Positions 34,259 through 42,330 of a stretch of 64,000 nucleotides of DNA are shown here, in pieces. The notes beneath the pieces are model-generated. The model searched no databases and was not told the DNA's origin. It saw only the letters and a program-made list of their open reading frames with translations. The first letter of the stretch is position 1, and every line of letters starts with the position of its first letter. The DNA is taken from the NCBI GenBank assembly GCA_963205105.1, contig CAUJJW010000190.1, forward strand, positions 1 through 64,000. The letters run 5' to 3'. This stretch comes from Verrucomicrobiota bacterium. Lineage in GTDB: Bacteria > Verrucomicrobiota > Verrucomicrobiia > Limisphaerales > CAIMTB01. The position numbers and the translations under genes are program-made.

Positions 34259-34963
34259 TCATTGGCTCGTGTCAGCCCGTCCCGGACGGCGCCTCAGACC
34301 AATGGCGCCCGCACACAACCCTGCGCCCACCACCACGGAACTCCATTCCGCTTCCGGAATCGCAGCAAACCCGAGCAGCAGGACATTGGACATCGCTCCC
34401 GGTGTGACCCAATTCGAACCGGAATCCTCGGTGATGAGAAATCCATCATACTGGAATCCATCACTCGCCACGGGTTGGACGCCGCTGTTGTTCGACCACC
34501 GGATGCCCGTCGCATCGGACGAAACCACCAAGGCGTACGGCGTATGGGGTTGCAGGGAGAACTCGATGGCATAGGCCAGGGCGTAGGTTTGCCGCAAGGC
34601 CGACATCTCGATTTGCATCAGGTCGCTCGCGGCCAAAATGGCTGCAGGAACACCTGACTCCACCGAGTAAAGCGAGACTCGCACCGACAAGGATGCGGGC
34701 AGGCTGCCGCCCGTGGGTGGGTTCAATCCCAGGGTGATCGAATCCACGACCCCCGCGCTGGCGCCGCTGGTGAACAGCAACGCCTTCCAGTTGGTCTCCG
34801 AAACCGTTGACCCGCCGTCGGCCGTTGCCGGTGTGTTCTGGATCACCACCGCCCCCAGCGCTTCGCTCGAAGCCCCGATCGCCACGCACGCCATCAGGCT
34901 CAGGAGACATGTGTTCCCCAGCGAGTGAGTTCGAGATGGCGCCACGCAGCTTCTATTCGGCAA
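34259..34963 (-). CDS. Secreted protein with a PEP-CTERM-like C-terminus
   Basis: This 234-residue protein has an N-terminal signal (CLLSLMACVAIGASSEALGA) and a beta-rich domain (TVSETNWKALLFTSGASAGVVDSITLGLN) like the choice-of-anchor R type of exported domains. The C-terminus, IPEAEW followed by SSVVVGAGLCAGAIGL and RRRPGR, has the short motif-helix-arginine order of a PEP-CTERM exosortase signal, but PEAEW replaces the usual PEP and eight residues follow the arginines. A TTG start at 34963 has GGAG 7 bases upstream; a GTG at 34945 is the alternative. It is convergent with clpX. Confidence 0.65.
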   Translation of the reverse strand: MPNRSCVAPSRTHSLGNTCLLSLMACVAIGASSEALGAVVIQNTPATADGGSTVSETNWKALLFTSGASAGVVDSITLGLNPPTGGSLPASLSVRVSLYSVESGVPAAILAASDLMQIEMSALRQTYALAYAIEFSLQPHTPYALVVSSDATGIRWSNNSGVQPVASDGFQYDGFLITEDSGSNWVTPGAMSNVLLLGFAAIPEAEWSSVVVGAGLCAGAIGLRRRPGRADTSQ

Positions 34964-35008
34964 GCAGATGCTCCGACTGAAGCCCCGCAGCGCCGGATAA
35001 ATCGCCCG

Positions 35009-35255
35009 AACAAGTTGCCTGTCTCTCTGTTGGACCCGCCTAGATCAATCGTCCGTCCCCCTGGTGAACTCGAGACGTCGATCTGGTTGTCCGTCCCCCT
35101 GTAGGTGCGGTGCACCGTCTACCGTCCTCGGTCCTCCGCCCTCCAGTTGCCCGTCCCCCAGTTGGAGCACCAACGCTGCACAGGGTGTCTGTCCCCCTGT
35201 TGAACGCGGGGCGTCGAATAGGTTGTCTGTCCCCCTGTTGAACAGCTGCCCACCG
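35009..35255 (-). repeat. Array of imperfect repeats with the core CAGGGGGACAGACA
   Basis: Six units of roughly 37-60 bp are seen. Each carries GTCTGTCCCCCTGTTG or a close variant on the plus strand (CAACAGGGGGACAGAC on the minus strand), at about 35015, 35047, 35085, 35143, 35184 and 35223. Spacers such as ACGCGGGGCGTCGAATAGG vary. The GGGGACAGAC core is like that of repeats linked to REP-associated tyrosine transposases, but no such transposase is in the window. The rest of 34964-35468 holds no gene that I can support. Confidence 0.7.
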
Positions 35256-35416
35256 TGTGCGCCTCGAAAAGCGCCACCGGGGCACATCGGAAAGTCAATC
35301 AATGGCAGTGGGTCACAATGGCACTTGTGAGACACGCCAGTCGTCGGCGGTTCGCTCAAATTGAATCCGTTGATGATCAATATCTTGTGAAACGAGTGGC
35401 AGGCTTGGCGTTGGGA

Positions 35417-35432
35417 TGGCACGGCCAAAGCT
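35417..35432 (+). promoter_or_regulatory. Candidate sigma54 promoter of the first hsp20 gene
   Basis: TGGCACGGCCAAAGCT matches the TGGCACG-N4-TTGCW consensus at the whole -24 element and at the essential GC of the -12 element; the two T are A here. The GG and GC are 10 bases apart, as required. Transcription would start near 35443, leaving a short leader that includes the GAAAGGA ribosome binding site. Confidence 0.35.
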
Positions 35433-35468
35433 AATTGGGGGGTACGACAGGAACGAAAGGATACACCT

Positions 35469-35933
35469 ATGACACTCATGAAATTCACTCGGCCCCACCT
35501 CTTCTGGCAGCGCTCCTCTCTCGACCCCGTGAATCGTCTGCAAGAGGAAATGGCGAAACTCCTGGAATCACCCTTCTCGGGATTTGGAACCCAGTTCTTC
35601 AATGAATGGGCGCCTTCCCTGGACCTCTTCGAGGACAAGGAGAATCTCGTGGTCCAACTCGAGGTCCCTGGCATGAAGCGGGAAGCTTTTGAGATCGGAT
35701 TGCACGACGGAGTGCTCTCGATCTCCGGCGAGCGGAAGTTCGAGGAGAAGCGCCAAAAGGCCACCGGCTACCGCACCGAACGCTTCGAGGGCCGGTTCCA
35801 ACGATCCATCGCGCTCCCCAAAGCCGTCGAAGCCGACAAGGTTCGTGCGGCCTACAAGGACGGAATCCTGACGGTGACGTTGCCTATCGCGGCCCAGGCG
35901 CGTCCGAAACAGATCGTGGTGGGAACCGAGTAA
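35469..35933 (+). CDS. Hsp20/alpha-crystallin-family small heat-shock protein (first)
   Basis: This 154-residue protein has the alpha-crystallin domain: FEDKENLVVQLEVPGMKREAFEIGLHDGVLSISGER, GRFQRSIALP and the AYKDGILTVTLP motif, followed by a short C-terminal tail. These proteins hold unfolded proteins soluble without ATP. The N-terminal region (RPHLFWQRSSLDPVNRLQEEMAKLLESPF) is typical of bacterial class A members. A GAAAGGA site precedes the ATG by about 7 bases. The second Hsp20 gene follows after 67 bp and probably shares its transcript; a strong terminator closes the pair. Confidence 0.93.
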   Translation: MTLMKFTRPHLFWQRSSLDPVNRLQEEMAKLLESPFSGFGTQFFNEWAPSLDLFEDKENLVVQLEVPGMKREAFEIGLHDGVLSISGERKFEEKRQKATGYRTERFEGRFQRSIALPKAVEADKVRAAYKDGILTVTLPIAAQARPKQIVVGTE

Positions 35934-36000
35934 TCGATCGGTCCAAAACGGATCGCCAGTTTCCCAACCGAAACCCTGAAACCCTCATTCCACTGGAATC

Positions 36001-36381
36001 ATGAACAACACCACGCTTTGCGAGACCAAGAACCCCACGCGCGGAGAGCAGGTCAGCTACCTCCTTCCTGCCGTGAACATCTACCAGACCCCGGAGGGGT
36101 ACACGCTCGAGGCCGATATGCCCGGCGTCACCCGTGACGGGCTGGAAATCTACCTCGACCAAAATGAACTGACGCTGCTCGGTCGACGTCAACCTGGTCC
36201 GAGCAAGCCCGAGACCACCCACTACCGGGAGTCTGCGAGCGGAGATTTCCGACGGGTGTTCGAACTCGATCCCGAGATCGACACCGACAAGATCACGGCC
36301 CGTGTGGAGAACGGCGTGCTGACGCTCCACCTGGCCCGGCGCGAGCAAGTGAAGCCGCGCCAGATCGCCATCACCGACTGA
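36001..36381 (+). CDS. Hsp20/alpha-crystallin-family small heat-shock protein (second)
   Basis: This 126-residue protein has the same fold but a different, shorter N-terminus (MNNTTLCETKNPTRGEQ). The crystallin domain shows YQTPEGYTLEADMPGVTRDGLEIYLDQNELTLLGRR, FRRVFELDPEIDTDKITARVENGVLTLHLARRE and a basic C-terminal end (KPRQIAITD). Divergence from the first copy suggests the two form mixed or separate oligomers; that is inference. It is the last gene before the terminator at 36415-36447. Confidence 0.92.
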   Translation: MNNTTLCETKNPTRGEQVSYLLPAVNIYQTPEGYTLEADMPGVTRDGLEIYLDQNELTLLGRRQPGPSKPETTHYRESASGDFRRVFELDPEIDTDKITARVENGVLTLHLARREQVKPRQIAITD

Positions 36382-36414
36382 TGGATGGCGGTTGGAAGGT
36401 CAGCAGAAAGCATG

Positions 36415-36447
36415 GAACGGCCGGGATCCGAACCCGGCCGTTCTTTT
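36415..36447. terminator. Strong intrinsic terminator after the hsp20 pair
   Basis: GAACGGCCGGG and CCCGGCCGTTC form a perfect 11-bp stem with a 7-base loop, followed by TTTT. It ends transcription of the hsp20 pair. The stem also works from the opposite strand and could stop readthrough from the convergent sulfatase gene, although its tail on that strand is poor. Confidence 0.88.
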
Positions 36448-36484
36448 CGTTCCCACGCCCCACGGCCGAGATCCCCTTCGCCCA

Positions 36485-37960
36485 TCAACGCTGCATCGCA
36501 GGATTCGGGAGGGGCATTTGGGCGTCGACGACACCGTACCAGTCATGAAGCAAGCGGCGCAGGCGCTTCGCCTCGGCCGGATGGGACCCGGCAATGTCCC
36601 GGGTCTCGCCCGGGTCGTCCGTGAGTCGATACAGCTCGACCCGATGGTCTTCATGGTATTCGAGCAGTTTCCAGTCCCGGGCGCGCACCGCGCTGACGGG
36701 CGTGGTGGTGGAGTAATAGTGGGGAAAATGGAAGAACAGGGCCTCCCGCTGCAGTCTTCCGCCAGGACCGCCCAATAAGGGAACCAGGGACATGCCATCC
36801 AAACCCGCCGCCTGAGTTTCCGTCGGCGCTCCGGCAAGCTCGGCCAGCGTGGGGAAAAGATCGGTGCAGAGAACGGGTTCCGAGCACTCAGTGGATGGCA
36901 CGGTCAGGCCTGGAAATCGGACAATCAGCGGAACCCGAATCCCGCCCTCGTACAGCGACCCTTTTCCCGAACGCAACGGACCGTTGTCGGTGACCCGTTG
37001 GCCGCGGAAATGGTTGGTGTAGCCCCCATTGTCGGACGTGAAGATCACGAGGGTTTGGGACCTCAGGTTGCGGCGGTCCAAGGCATCCAGAACCCGGCCC
37101 ACATTCTCGTCCAACGTCCGGATCATGGCCGCATACTCCGGGTTCTGATGCCGCAGGCCGGGGTTCAGGCGGTCGCGATAGTGGGCGACGAGCTCCGGCT
37201 TGCCTTCGATCGGTGTGTGGGGGTTGTGAAAGCAGAGGCTGAGGAAGAACGGTCGCTCCCCCGCCTGGTCCATGAGGTGGATGGCTTCGTCGGTGATCCG
37301 GTCGGTCAGGTAGTCCCCGGGTTGGCCGAGACCCAGGCCGGGAACATAGCGGAACTCACCGGACGCCCCGAACGGTCCGCGGAAGGGATGAAAGAATGTG
37401 GCTGGCGCTCCCCAGTGGGTTCCACCGATCTGGACGTCGAAACCGTAGCGTTCGGGAGCATGCGCCGCATCCCCCAGATGCCATTTGCCGACCTGAAACG
37501 TCAGGCGCCCCGTCGAGCGCATGACTTGGGCGAGGTTCGGAACGTCGGTGGGAAGGTCGAAGCCCGTGACCGGCGGCAGGAGGAGGCGGGGGTTTTTGGC
37601 GGCATCGGATTCGCGGTTCAAGGAGGCTTCCCTCCACGTGGTGAGCCGCAAGCGAGCCGCATGCCGTCCGGTCAACAAAGCCGCCCGGGTGGGGGAGCAC
37701 ACCGACATCGCATACGCCTGGGTGAACCGCATGCCTTCCCGCGCCAGTTGATCGATGCGTGGCGTCTCGTGGAGATCGGCTCCGTCACAGACAAGGTCCC
37801 GGGCTCCCAAATCATCGGCCAGCATTAGGACGATGTTCCGAGGCTGCGGGGAGGTGACTGGGGCCGATGTCTGGGCCACGCTCGCCAGGGTCGCGGCGAG
37901 CCACCAACCCAGGAGCCAGGTTTGGAACGCCGACAAACCGGACCACGAAGGGGTGCGCAT
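36485..37960 (-). CDS. Secreted arylsulfatase-type sulfatase
   Basis: This 491-residue protein has a signal peptide (FQTWLLGWWLAATLASVAQTSA). The metal motif NIVLMLADDLGARDL (about 42-56) and the catalytic motif SVCSPTRAALLTGR follow, with Cys88 as the predicted formylglycine residue (CxPxR). Further on come GKWHLGD and IFTSDNGGYTNHF. These are the hallmarks of type I sulfatases that hydrolyse sulfate esters, often on algal or host polysaccharides. The start at 37960 fits the signal peptide; the same frame continues open upstream but there it runs antisense-like through ispG and is not coding. It lies 62 bp downstream of ispG. A maturase for the cysteine is not in the window. Confidence 0.9.
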   Translation of the reverse strand: MRTPSWSGLSAFQTWLLGWWLAATLASVAQTSAPVTSPQPRNIVLMLADDLGARDLVCDGADLHETPRIDQLAREGMRFTQAYAMSVCSPTRAALLTGRHAARLRLTTWREASLNRESDAAKNPRLLLPPVTGFDLPTDVPNLAQVMRSTGRLTFQVGKWHLGDAAHAPERYGFDVQIGGTHWGAPATFFHPFRGPFGASGEFRYVPGLGLGQPGDYLTDRITDEAIHLMDQAGERPFFLSLCFHNPHTPIEGKPELVAHYRDRLNPGLRHQNPEYAAMIRTLDENVGRVLDALDRRNLRSQTLVIFTSDNGGYTNHFRGQRVTDNGPLRSGKGSLYEGGIRVPLIVRFPGLTVPSTECSEPVLCTDLFPTLAELAGAPTETQAAGLDGMSLVPLLGGPGGRLQREALFFHFPHYYSTTTPVSAVRARDWKLLEYHEDHRVELYRLTDDPGETRDIAGSHPAEAKRLRRLLHDWYGVVDAQMPLPNPAMQR

Positions 37961-38022
37961 GGTCCCCACAGTGGATGGACCCCTGTTCCAGGCTTCAAGC
38001 CCAGACACCGACAGCTGGCACC

Positions 38023-39840
38023 TCAGGCCGGCACCGAAGCAGCAAACCCGGCCGCGGCTTCCGCCGGTTCGGCGTCCACCCATTTGCCGTGTTCGCGGAT
38101 CAGGTCGACCAGGCGGTCGACGGCTTCGGTTTCCGGGATGTTGAACTTCACCGCGGTTTTGCCGACGTAGAGATTGATTTTCCCGGGGGCGCCACCGACG
38201 TATCCGAAGTCGGCGTCCGCCATCTCTCCCGGACCGTTCACGATGCATCCCATGATGGCGATCTTGACCCCCTTGAGGTGATCGGTGCGGGCCTTGATTC
38301 GGGCGGTGACCGTTTGGAGATTGAACAGGGTGCGACCGCAGCTGGGGCAGGCGACGTAGTCCGTTTTGAAACTCCGGCAACCGGCGGCCTGGAGGATGTT
38401 GAAGGCCAGCCGAAGGGACTGACCCGCCCCGGATTCGCCGCGCACGAGAATGGCATCGCCGATGCCGTCCGCCAGCAAGGCGCCCAGACTCACCGACGCC
38501 CGAAGCAACGCGATATCCGGCGTGAGGGGAACCGCGCTGAACTGCAGGCAATCCTTCAACAGAATCGGGTTCCGCCGACCCAGCCGTTTCAGGCGGTCGG
38601 CGAGCAGCCGGAACGCGGTGATGACGGGGAGCGGGACATCGTCGCGGACGGTGATCCACTGGGTGTCGCAAGCGACCGGGAACTCCTCGCGGGGATCGAC
38701 TTCCTGGACGTTCAGATCTTCGTAAACCGCTTCTGGCCGAACGTCGGCTTTGGCCGGAATCTTCGGGGCGACCTTGTCCCAGGTGGCGCGGGTGACCACC
38801 ACGCGAACCACGCTTTCCCCACCGCCGGTCATGCCGGGGGTCAGCTCGGACGCCACGGAATCGCGTCGGGAATAGGTGAACGGATCGAACGGGATCGAAC
38901 CCACCGGAACGCCCGGAGTGGGGATTGCGTCTTTGGTCGTCAGGGTTGGAATCTGGGCCAGGAGATCGCGACAGACGGGGATTTCGCGGGGGCTGTCTTC
39001 GGTGAGACTGACGCGGATGGTGTCGCCCAATCCATCGCAGAGCAGGGAACCGATGCCGATGGCGGACTTGATGCGGCCATCTTCGCCTTCGCCCGCCTCG
39101 GTGACGCCGAGGTGGATGGGGTAATTCCAGTCGGGTCCCAATTCCGAGAGTCGCGCCACCAGGAGGCGGTAGCACTCGATCATGACCTTCGGATTGGAGG
39201 CCTTCATCGAGAACACGAACTGGTGATAATCCAGGCGACGGCAGACCCGAGCGAATTCGAGGGCGCTTTCGACCATGCCGGCAGGGGAATCGCCCCAGCG
39301 GTTCATGATCCGGTCGCTGAGAGAACCGTGGTTGGTGCCGATGCGCATGGCGCGCTTCAGGCGCTTGCACTGTTCGACGAGCGGGAGGAACGCCTCCTCC
39401 ATCCGCTTCACTTCCGAGGCATAGGCGTCGTCGGTGTACTCCTTGATCGCAAACTTCTTCTTGTCCGCGTAGTTGCCGGGGTTGACGCGGATTTTCTCGA
39501 CCCACTTCACCGCTTCCAGGGCCGCCTCGGGCTTGAAGTGAATGTCGGCGACGATGGGCACCCAGCAGCCTTGGGCGCGCAACTGGGCGACGATGTGCTC
39601 CAGGTTGGCGGCATCCTTCACCGTGGGGGCGGTGATTCGGACGATCTGGCAGCCCACTCGGACGAGGTCCAGGGTTTCGCGGACGCAGGCCGCGGTGTCC
39701 ATGGTGTCGCAGGTGATCATGGACTGGACGACCACGGGGTGGTTGCCGCCAATGATTACACCGCCGCGGGAGGGGTCGCCGACGACGACTTCACGGGTGA
39801 GGCGTCGGCGGTACGGGTAGAGAGAATCGCAGTAGCGCAT
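38023..39840 (-). CDS. ispG: (E)-4-hydroxy-3-methylbut-2-enyl-diphosphate synthase, long form
   Basis: This 605-residue enzyme performs the penultimate step of the MEP isoprenoid pathway, reducing the cyclic diphosphate MEcPP to HMBPP with a [4Fe-4S] cluster. The TIM-barrel N-terminus has VVVQSMITCDTMDTAACV and VPIVADIHFKP. The Fe-S domain at the C-terminus has CPSCGRTLFNLQ and IAIMGCIVNGPGEMADADFGYVG. An insert of over 200 residues between the two gives the chlamydial, Bacteroidetes and plant-type length rather than the 370 residues of E. coli. It lies 44 bp after rseP on the same strand, an order also familiar from other PVC bacteria. Confidence 0.95.
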   Translation of the reverse strand: MRYCDSLYPYRRRLTREVVVGDPSRGGVIIGGNHPVVVQSMITCDTMDTAACVRETLDLVRVGCQIVRITAPTVKDAANLEHIVAQLRAQGCWVPIVADIHFKPEAALEAVKWVEKIRVNPGNYADKKKFAIKEYTDDAYASEVKRMEEAFLPLVEQCKRLKRAMRIGTNHGSLSDRIMNRWGDSPAGMVESALEFARVCRRLDYHQFVFSMKASNPKVMIECYRLLVARLSELGPDWNYPIHLGVTEAGEGEDGRIKSAIGIGSLLCDGLGDTIRVSLTEDSPREIPVCRDLLAQIPTLTTKDAIPTPGVPVGSIPFDPFTYSRRDSVASELTPGMTGGGESVVRVVVTRATWDKVAPKIPAKADVRPEAVYEDLNVQEVDPREEFPVACDTQWITVRDDVPLPVITAFRLLADRLKRLGRRNPILLKDCLQFSAVPLTPDIALLRASVSLGALLADGIGDAILVRGESGAGQSLRLAFNILQAAGCRSFKTDYVACPSCGRTLFNLQTVTARIKARTDHLKGVKIAIMGCIVNGPGEMADADFGYVGGAPGKINLYVGKTAVKFNIPETEAVDRLVDLIREHGKWVDAEPAEAAAGFAASVPA

Positions 39841-39884
39841 GCGGGCGGGGCGTCAGGTCGTCGGGTCGATAGGGTGACGGTGGA

Positions 39885-41516
39885 TCACTTGCTCGCGGCG
39901 GGGGTCGGCTGGAACTTCATGGCCGGTTCGCGTTCGCGGGTGATCAGATCCTGGGCGTCAAAGAAGGTCACGTAGAGCATGAACCCGATGACGAGGCTGG
40001 CGAAGGTGTACTGGATGTAGGCGAGAATGCGGGCATTCAGGGGGCGCCGGCGAATCCACTCGATCAAGGCCAGGACGATATGGCCGCCGTCCAGCACGGG
40101 GACGGGCAGGAGGTTCAGCAGGCCCAGGTTGACGTTGAGGATGACGCTGAACCAGATGGCCTGACGCCAGCCTTCGGCATTCTCGAACAGGATGTAATAC
40201 ACTCGGACAATTTGGACAGGCCCGGACATGTGCTGGAGCTTGATGTCCGATTTCTTCGAGAGCAGGGCATCGAAGGTGTTCACGATGGCCATCATCGAGA
40301 GTTTGATCTGTTCGATGGGGCCGGGATGAACGACTTGGACCTTGCCGAAATCGTCGTAAACAATCCCCATGTCACTGTCCCATTGGACTCCGATCCGTGG
40401 GGCGGACTCGCCGATGGGAATGGCGGGGGTGACCTTGGCTTCGACAGTTTGCCCCTGGCGATCCAGGGAGAACAGCAGCTCCTTCGTGCCGCTGCGCTGG
40501 ATGTGCTGGCTGAACTCCTCGGCCACCCGGAAGCGCTGGCCATCCACCGCGACCACGCGATCGCCGGGACGGAAGCCGCCCGTTTCGGCGGGGCTGCCGG
40601 GCACGACATTGGCGACGACGGCGCCGCGGGGTTGAAAGGCTGCCTCGAGGGTTTGGCCTTTGCGCTCGACGGTCAGGACGAGGTTGGTGCCGGGGTTTTT
40701 GCGGGCGTATTCGGTAATGCCCAGCGGGCTGAAGAGCTTGTTGCCGTTGACATGGGTGATGAAGTCGTTGGGTTGCAGGCCGGCCGCCTCGGCAGCGCTG
40801 CCCTTGGTGACGGCTCCCACCATCGGGGTTTCAGCGGCCATCATTTGCAACTGCCGGGTGGCGCGACGCTGCCAGGCTTTGCGTTCGGGAATGATTGGCT
40901 TGGCAGTGGCCACTTGCTCCGTGCCGTTGCGCTCGTAGCGGACCCGGAGGGTGTCCCCTTCACTGCGCACGATGCGCCAAGTCACGCTATCCGAGCTGAT
41001 GCCGCCCCAGCGGGAGACGGGTTGGTCATCGATGGCCAGGATGCGGTCACCGGGTCGGAGACCGGCCTTTTCGGCAGGGGAATCGGGGAGGACGTAACCG
41101 ATGGTGGTCGTGGCTTCCGCTTCGGCGACGGGGCGTCCCATCCACCAGACGAGCACGGCGAACACCGCCGCGAGGCCGAGACTGAACAGGGGGCCAGCGA
41201 CGGCGACGATGATCTTGTCGAGGGGGGTGATGGGGGGCAGTTGGGAACGATCCCACTCGGAACGGCCTTCAACGGCCTCCATGGGCGCAAGTTGGGGGAG
41301 GGCGACGAAACCGCCGAACGGGATGGAGCCCCAGCTGTACCAGACGCCGTTGATCTTCTTCTGCCAGATGGGTTTACCGAACCAGATGCCAAAACGTTCC
41401 ACCACCAGGCCGCGCCAACGGGCCGCCAGAAAGTGTCCCAACTCGTGGACCACGATCATCAGGTTAAAAAAGAGTAGAACCTCCAGGAGGATGACGATGA
41501 CCTTGATGATCTCCAT
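39885..41516 (-). CDS. rseP: RseP-like site-2 intramembrane zinc protease with three PDZ domains
   Basis: This 543-residue membrane protein carries the site-2 protease motif HELGH (24-28, in MIVVHELGHFLAARW), and the second active-site motif LLPVPVLDGGH near the C-terminus. Between the membrane parts are three PDZ-like segments: GYVLPDSPAEKAGLRPGDRI, GAVTKGSAAEAAGLQPNDFI and ANVVPGSPAETGGFRPGDRV. E. coli RseP has two. The family cleaves anti-sigma factors and remnant signal peptides in the membrane. The ATG at 41516 begins the first helix; further upstream there is a promoter and a palindrome rather than protein. Confidence 0.92.
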   Translation of the reverse strand: MEIIKVIVILLEVLLFFNLMIVVHELGHFLAARWRGLVVERFGIWFGKPIWQKKINGVWYSWGSIPFGGFVALPQLAPMEAVEGRSEWDRSQLPPITPLDKIIVAVAGPLFSLGLAAVFAVLVWWMGRPVAEAEATTTIGYVLPDSPAEKAGLRPGDRILAIDDQPVSRWGGISSDSVTWRIVRSEGDTLRVRYERNGTEQVATAKPIIPERKAWQRRATRQLQMMAAETPMVGAVTKGSAAEAAGLQPNDFITHVNGNKLFSPLGITEYARKNPGTNLVLTVERKGQTLEAAFQPRGAVVANVVPGSPAETGGFRPGDRVVAVDGQRFRVAEEFSQHIQRSGTKELLFSLDRQGQTVEAKVTPAIPIGESAPRIGVQWDSDMGIVYDDFGKVQVVHPGPIEQIKLSMMAIVNTFDALLSKKSDIKLQHMSGPVQIVRVYYILFENAEGWRQAIWFSVILNVNLGLLNLLPVPVLDGGHIVLALIEWIRRRPLNARILAYIQYTFASLVIGFMLYVTFFDAQDLITREREPAMKFQPTPAASK

Positions 41517-41527
41517 AAAACGGCGCG

Positions 41528-41547
41528 AGTCCGACCGCGGTCGGACT
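41528..41547. promoter_or_regulatory. Perfect 20-bp palindrome at the predicted rseP transcript start
   Basis: AGTCCGACCGCGGTCGGACT is its own reverse complement over all 20 bases. It covers about +1 to +20 of the transcript predicted from the -10 at 41554-41559 and ends 11 bases before the rseP ATG. It could be an operator or a 5'-terminal RNA hairpin near the ribosome binding region. Confidence 0.65.
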
Positions 41548-41553
41548 GCCAAC

Positions 41554-41581
41554 ACTATAGAGCGACGGGAAGGAGTGGCAA
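41554..41581 (-). promoter_or_regulatory. Sigma70-type promoter for rseP-ispG
   Basis: On the minus strand, TTGCCA (41581-41576) and TATAGT (41559-41554) each match the consensus at 5 of 6 positions with a 16-base spacer. It lies in the 106-bp gap between the Lgt-like gene and rseP, so rseP, ispG and perhaps the sulfatase gene can be transcribed apart from hisF. Confidence 0.6.
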
Positions 41582-41622
41582 TGCCGGCCCAAACGGGCAG
41601 CGAGCTGTCAGGAAACCCGACG

Positions 41623-42330
41623 TCAGGCCTCTTGAGGGTGGACACCGTCCTGCCGGTGGCGCACCCAGGCGCGCCAGATTCCCAGAACGACGAGGGCCAG
41701 CGCCGCGACATGGTAGCCTGTCACCCTACCGGCCCACCGGAAGGTGTCGCGTTGGAATTCCGTCACGAATCGGAACAGACCGTAGGCGATGAGGTAGGCA
41801 TGGAAGCGTTGTCCGCGGGCTATTGGCGTTCGGCTGAGGGCAAGGGCGATCGCCGCCGAAGTGGCGTGGAACGTCAGTTCCAGGGGCACGATCGGCCACC
41901 GGGCCTGGCCCTGGGAGTCTTCCCACGCGTACCACGCCGAGGGGTCACATGCTTTTCCGAGGCAACACCCATGACTCAGGCAACCCAGGCGGCCGAGAAC
42001 GATGCCGAACGGCACAACCACCGCGAACCGATCGCCGGTGGGCGTCCGATAGTTCAGCAGTTTCTTCGCCCATTCGACCCCGGCATAACCGAACAGAAGA
42101 CCGCCAAGGATGGTTTTTCCCGTGGCCCAACGATACCAGGTTCCCGGCAGCGCCCAGTCCCGCCATCCCTCAGCCAGCAGATAAACCACCTTGGCCCCCA
42201 TGAACGCGCCGATGAGCCCGCCAAGAAAGATCCAGGGAAGCCGGGAATCCTGTTTGGCCGCACGGAACCAGTACCAGGCCGATAGGACGATCGCTCCCAG
42301 CATCCACGCGGAGTAGGACGTCCCGTGCAT
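41623..42330 (-). CDS. Lgt-like (prolipoprotein diacylglyceryl transferase family) membrane protein
   Basis: This 235-residue protein is made of about seven hydrophobic segments and carries the Lgt-type motif GRLGCLSHGCCLGK (113-126), like the GR-x-GCF-x-x-GCC-x-GK form found in many non-proteobacterial Lgt relatives. The ILGGLLFGYAG segment (74-84) also fits. True Lgt moves a diacylglyceryl group from phosphatidylglycerol to lipoprotein cysteines. At 235 residues it is shorter than usual, and its ATG overlaps the stop of the radical SAM gene (TGATG). That coupling suggests it acts with that enzyme, perhaps on a lipid rather than on lipoproteins; this is inference. Confidence 0.72.
   Translation of the reverse strand: MHGTSYSAWMLGAIVLSAWYWFRAAKQDSRLPWIFLGGLIGAFMGAKVVYLLAEGWRDWALPGTWYRWATGKTILGGLLFGYAGVEWAKKLLNYRTPTGDRFAVVVPFGIVLGRLGCLSHGCCLGKACDPSAWYAWEDSQGQARWPIVPLELTFHATSAAIALALSRTPIARGQRFHAYLIAYGLFRFVTEFQRDTFRWAGRVTGYHVAALALVVLGIWRAWVRHRQDGVHPQEA

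Noticed and set aside
36485-39505. An open frame of about 1000 codons that includes the sulfatase
   Set aside because: Only the part from 37960 has protein character and a signal peptide; the upstream part overlaps ispG in another frame and is a GC-rich shadow.
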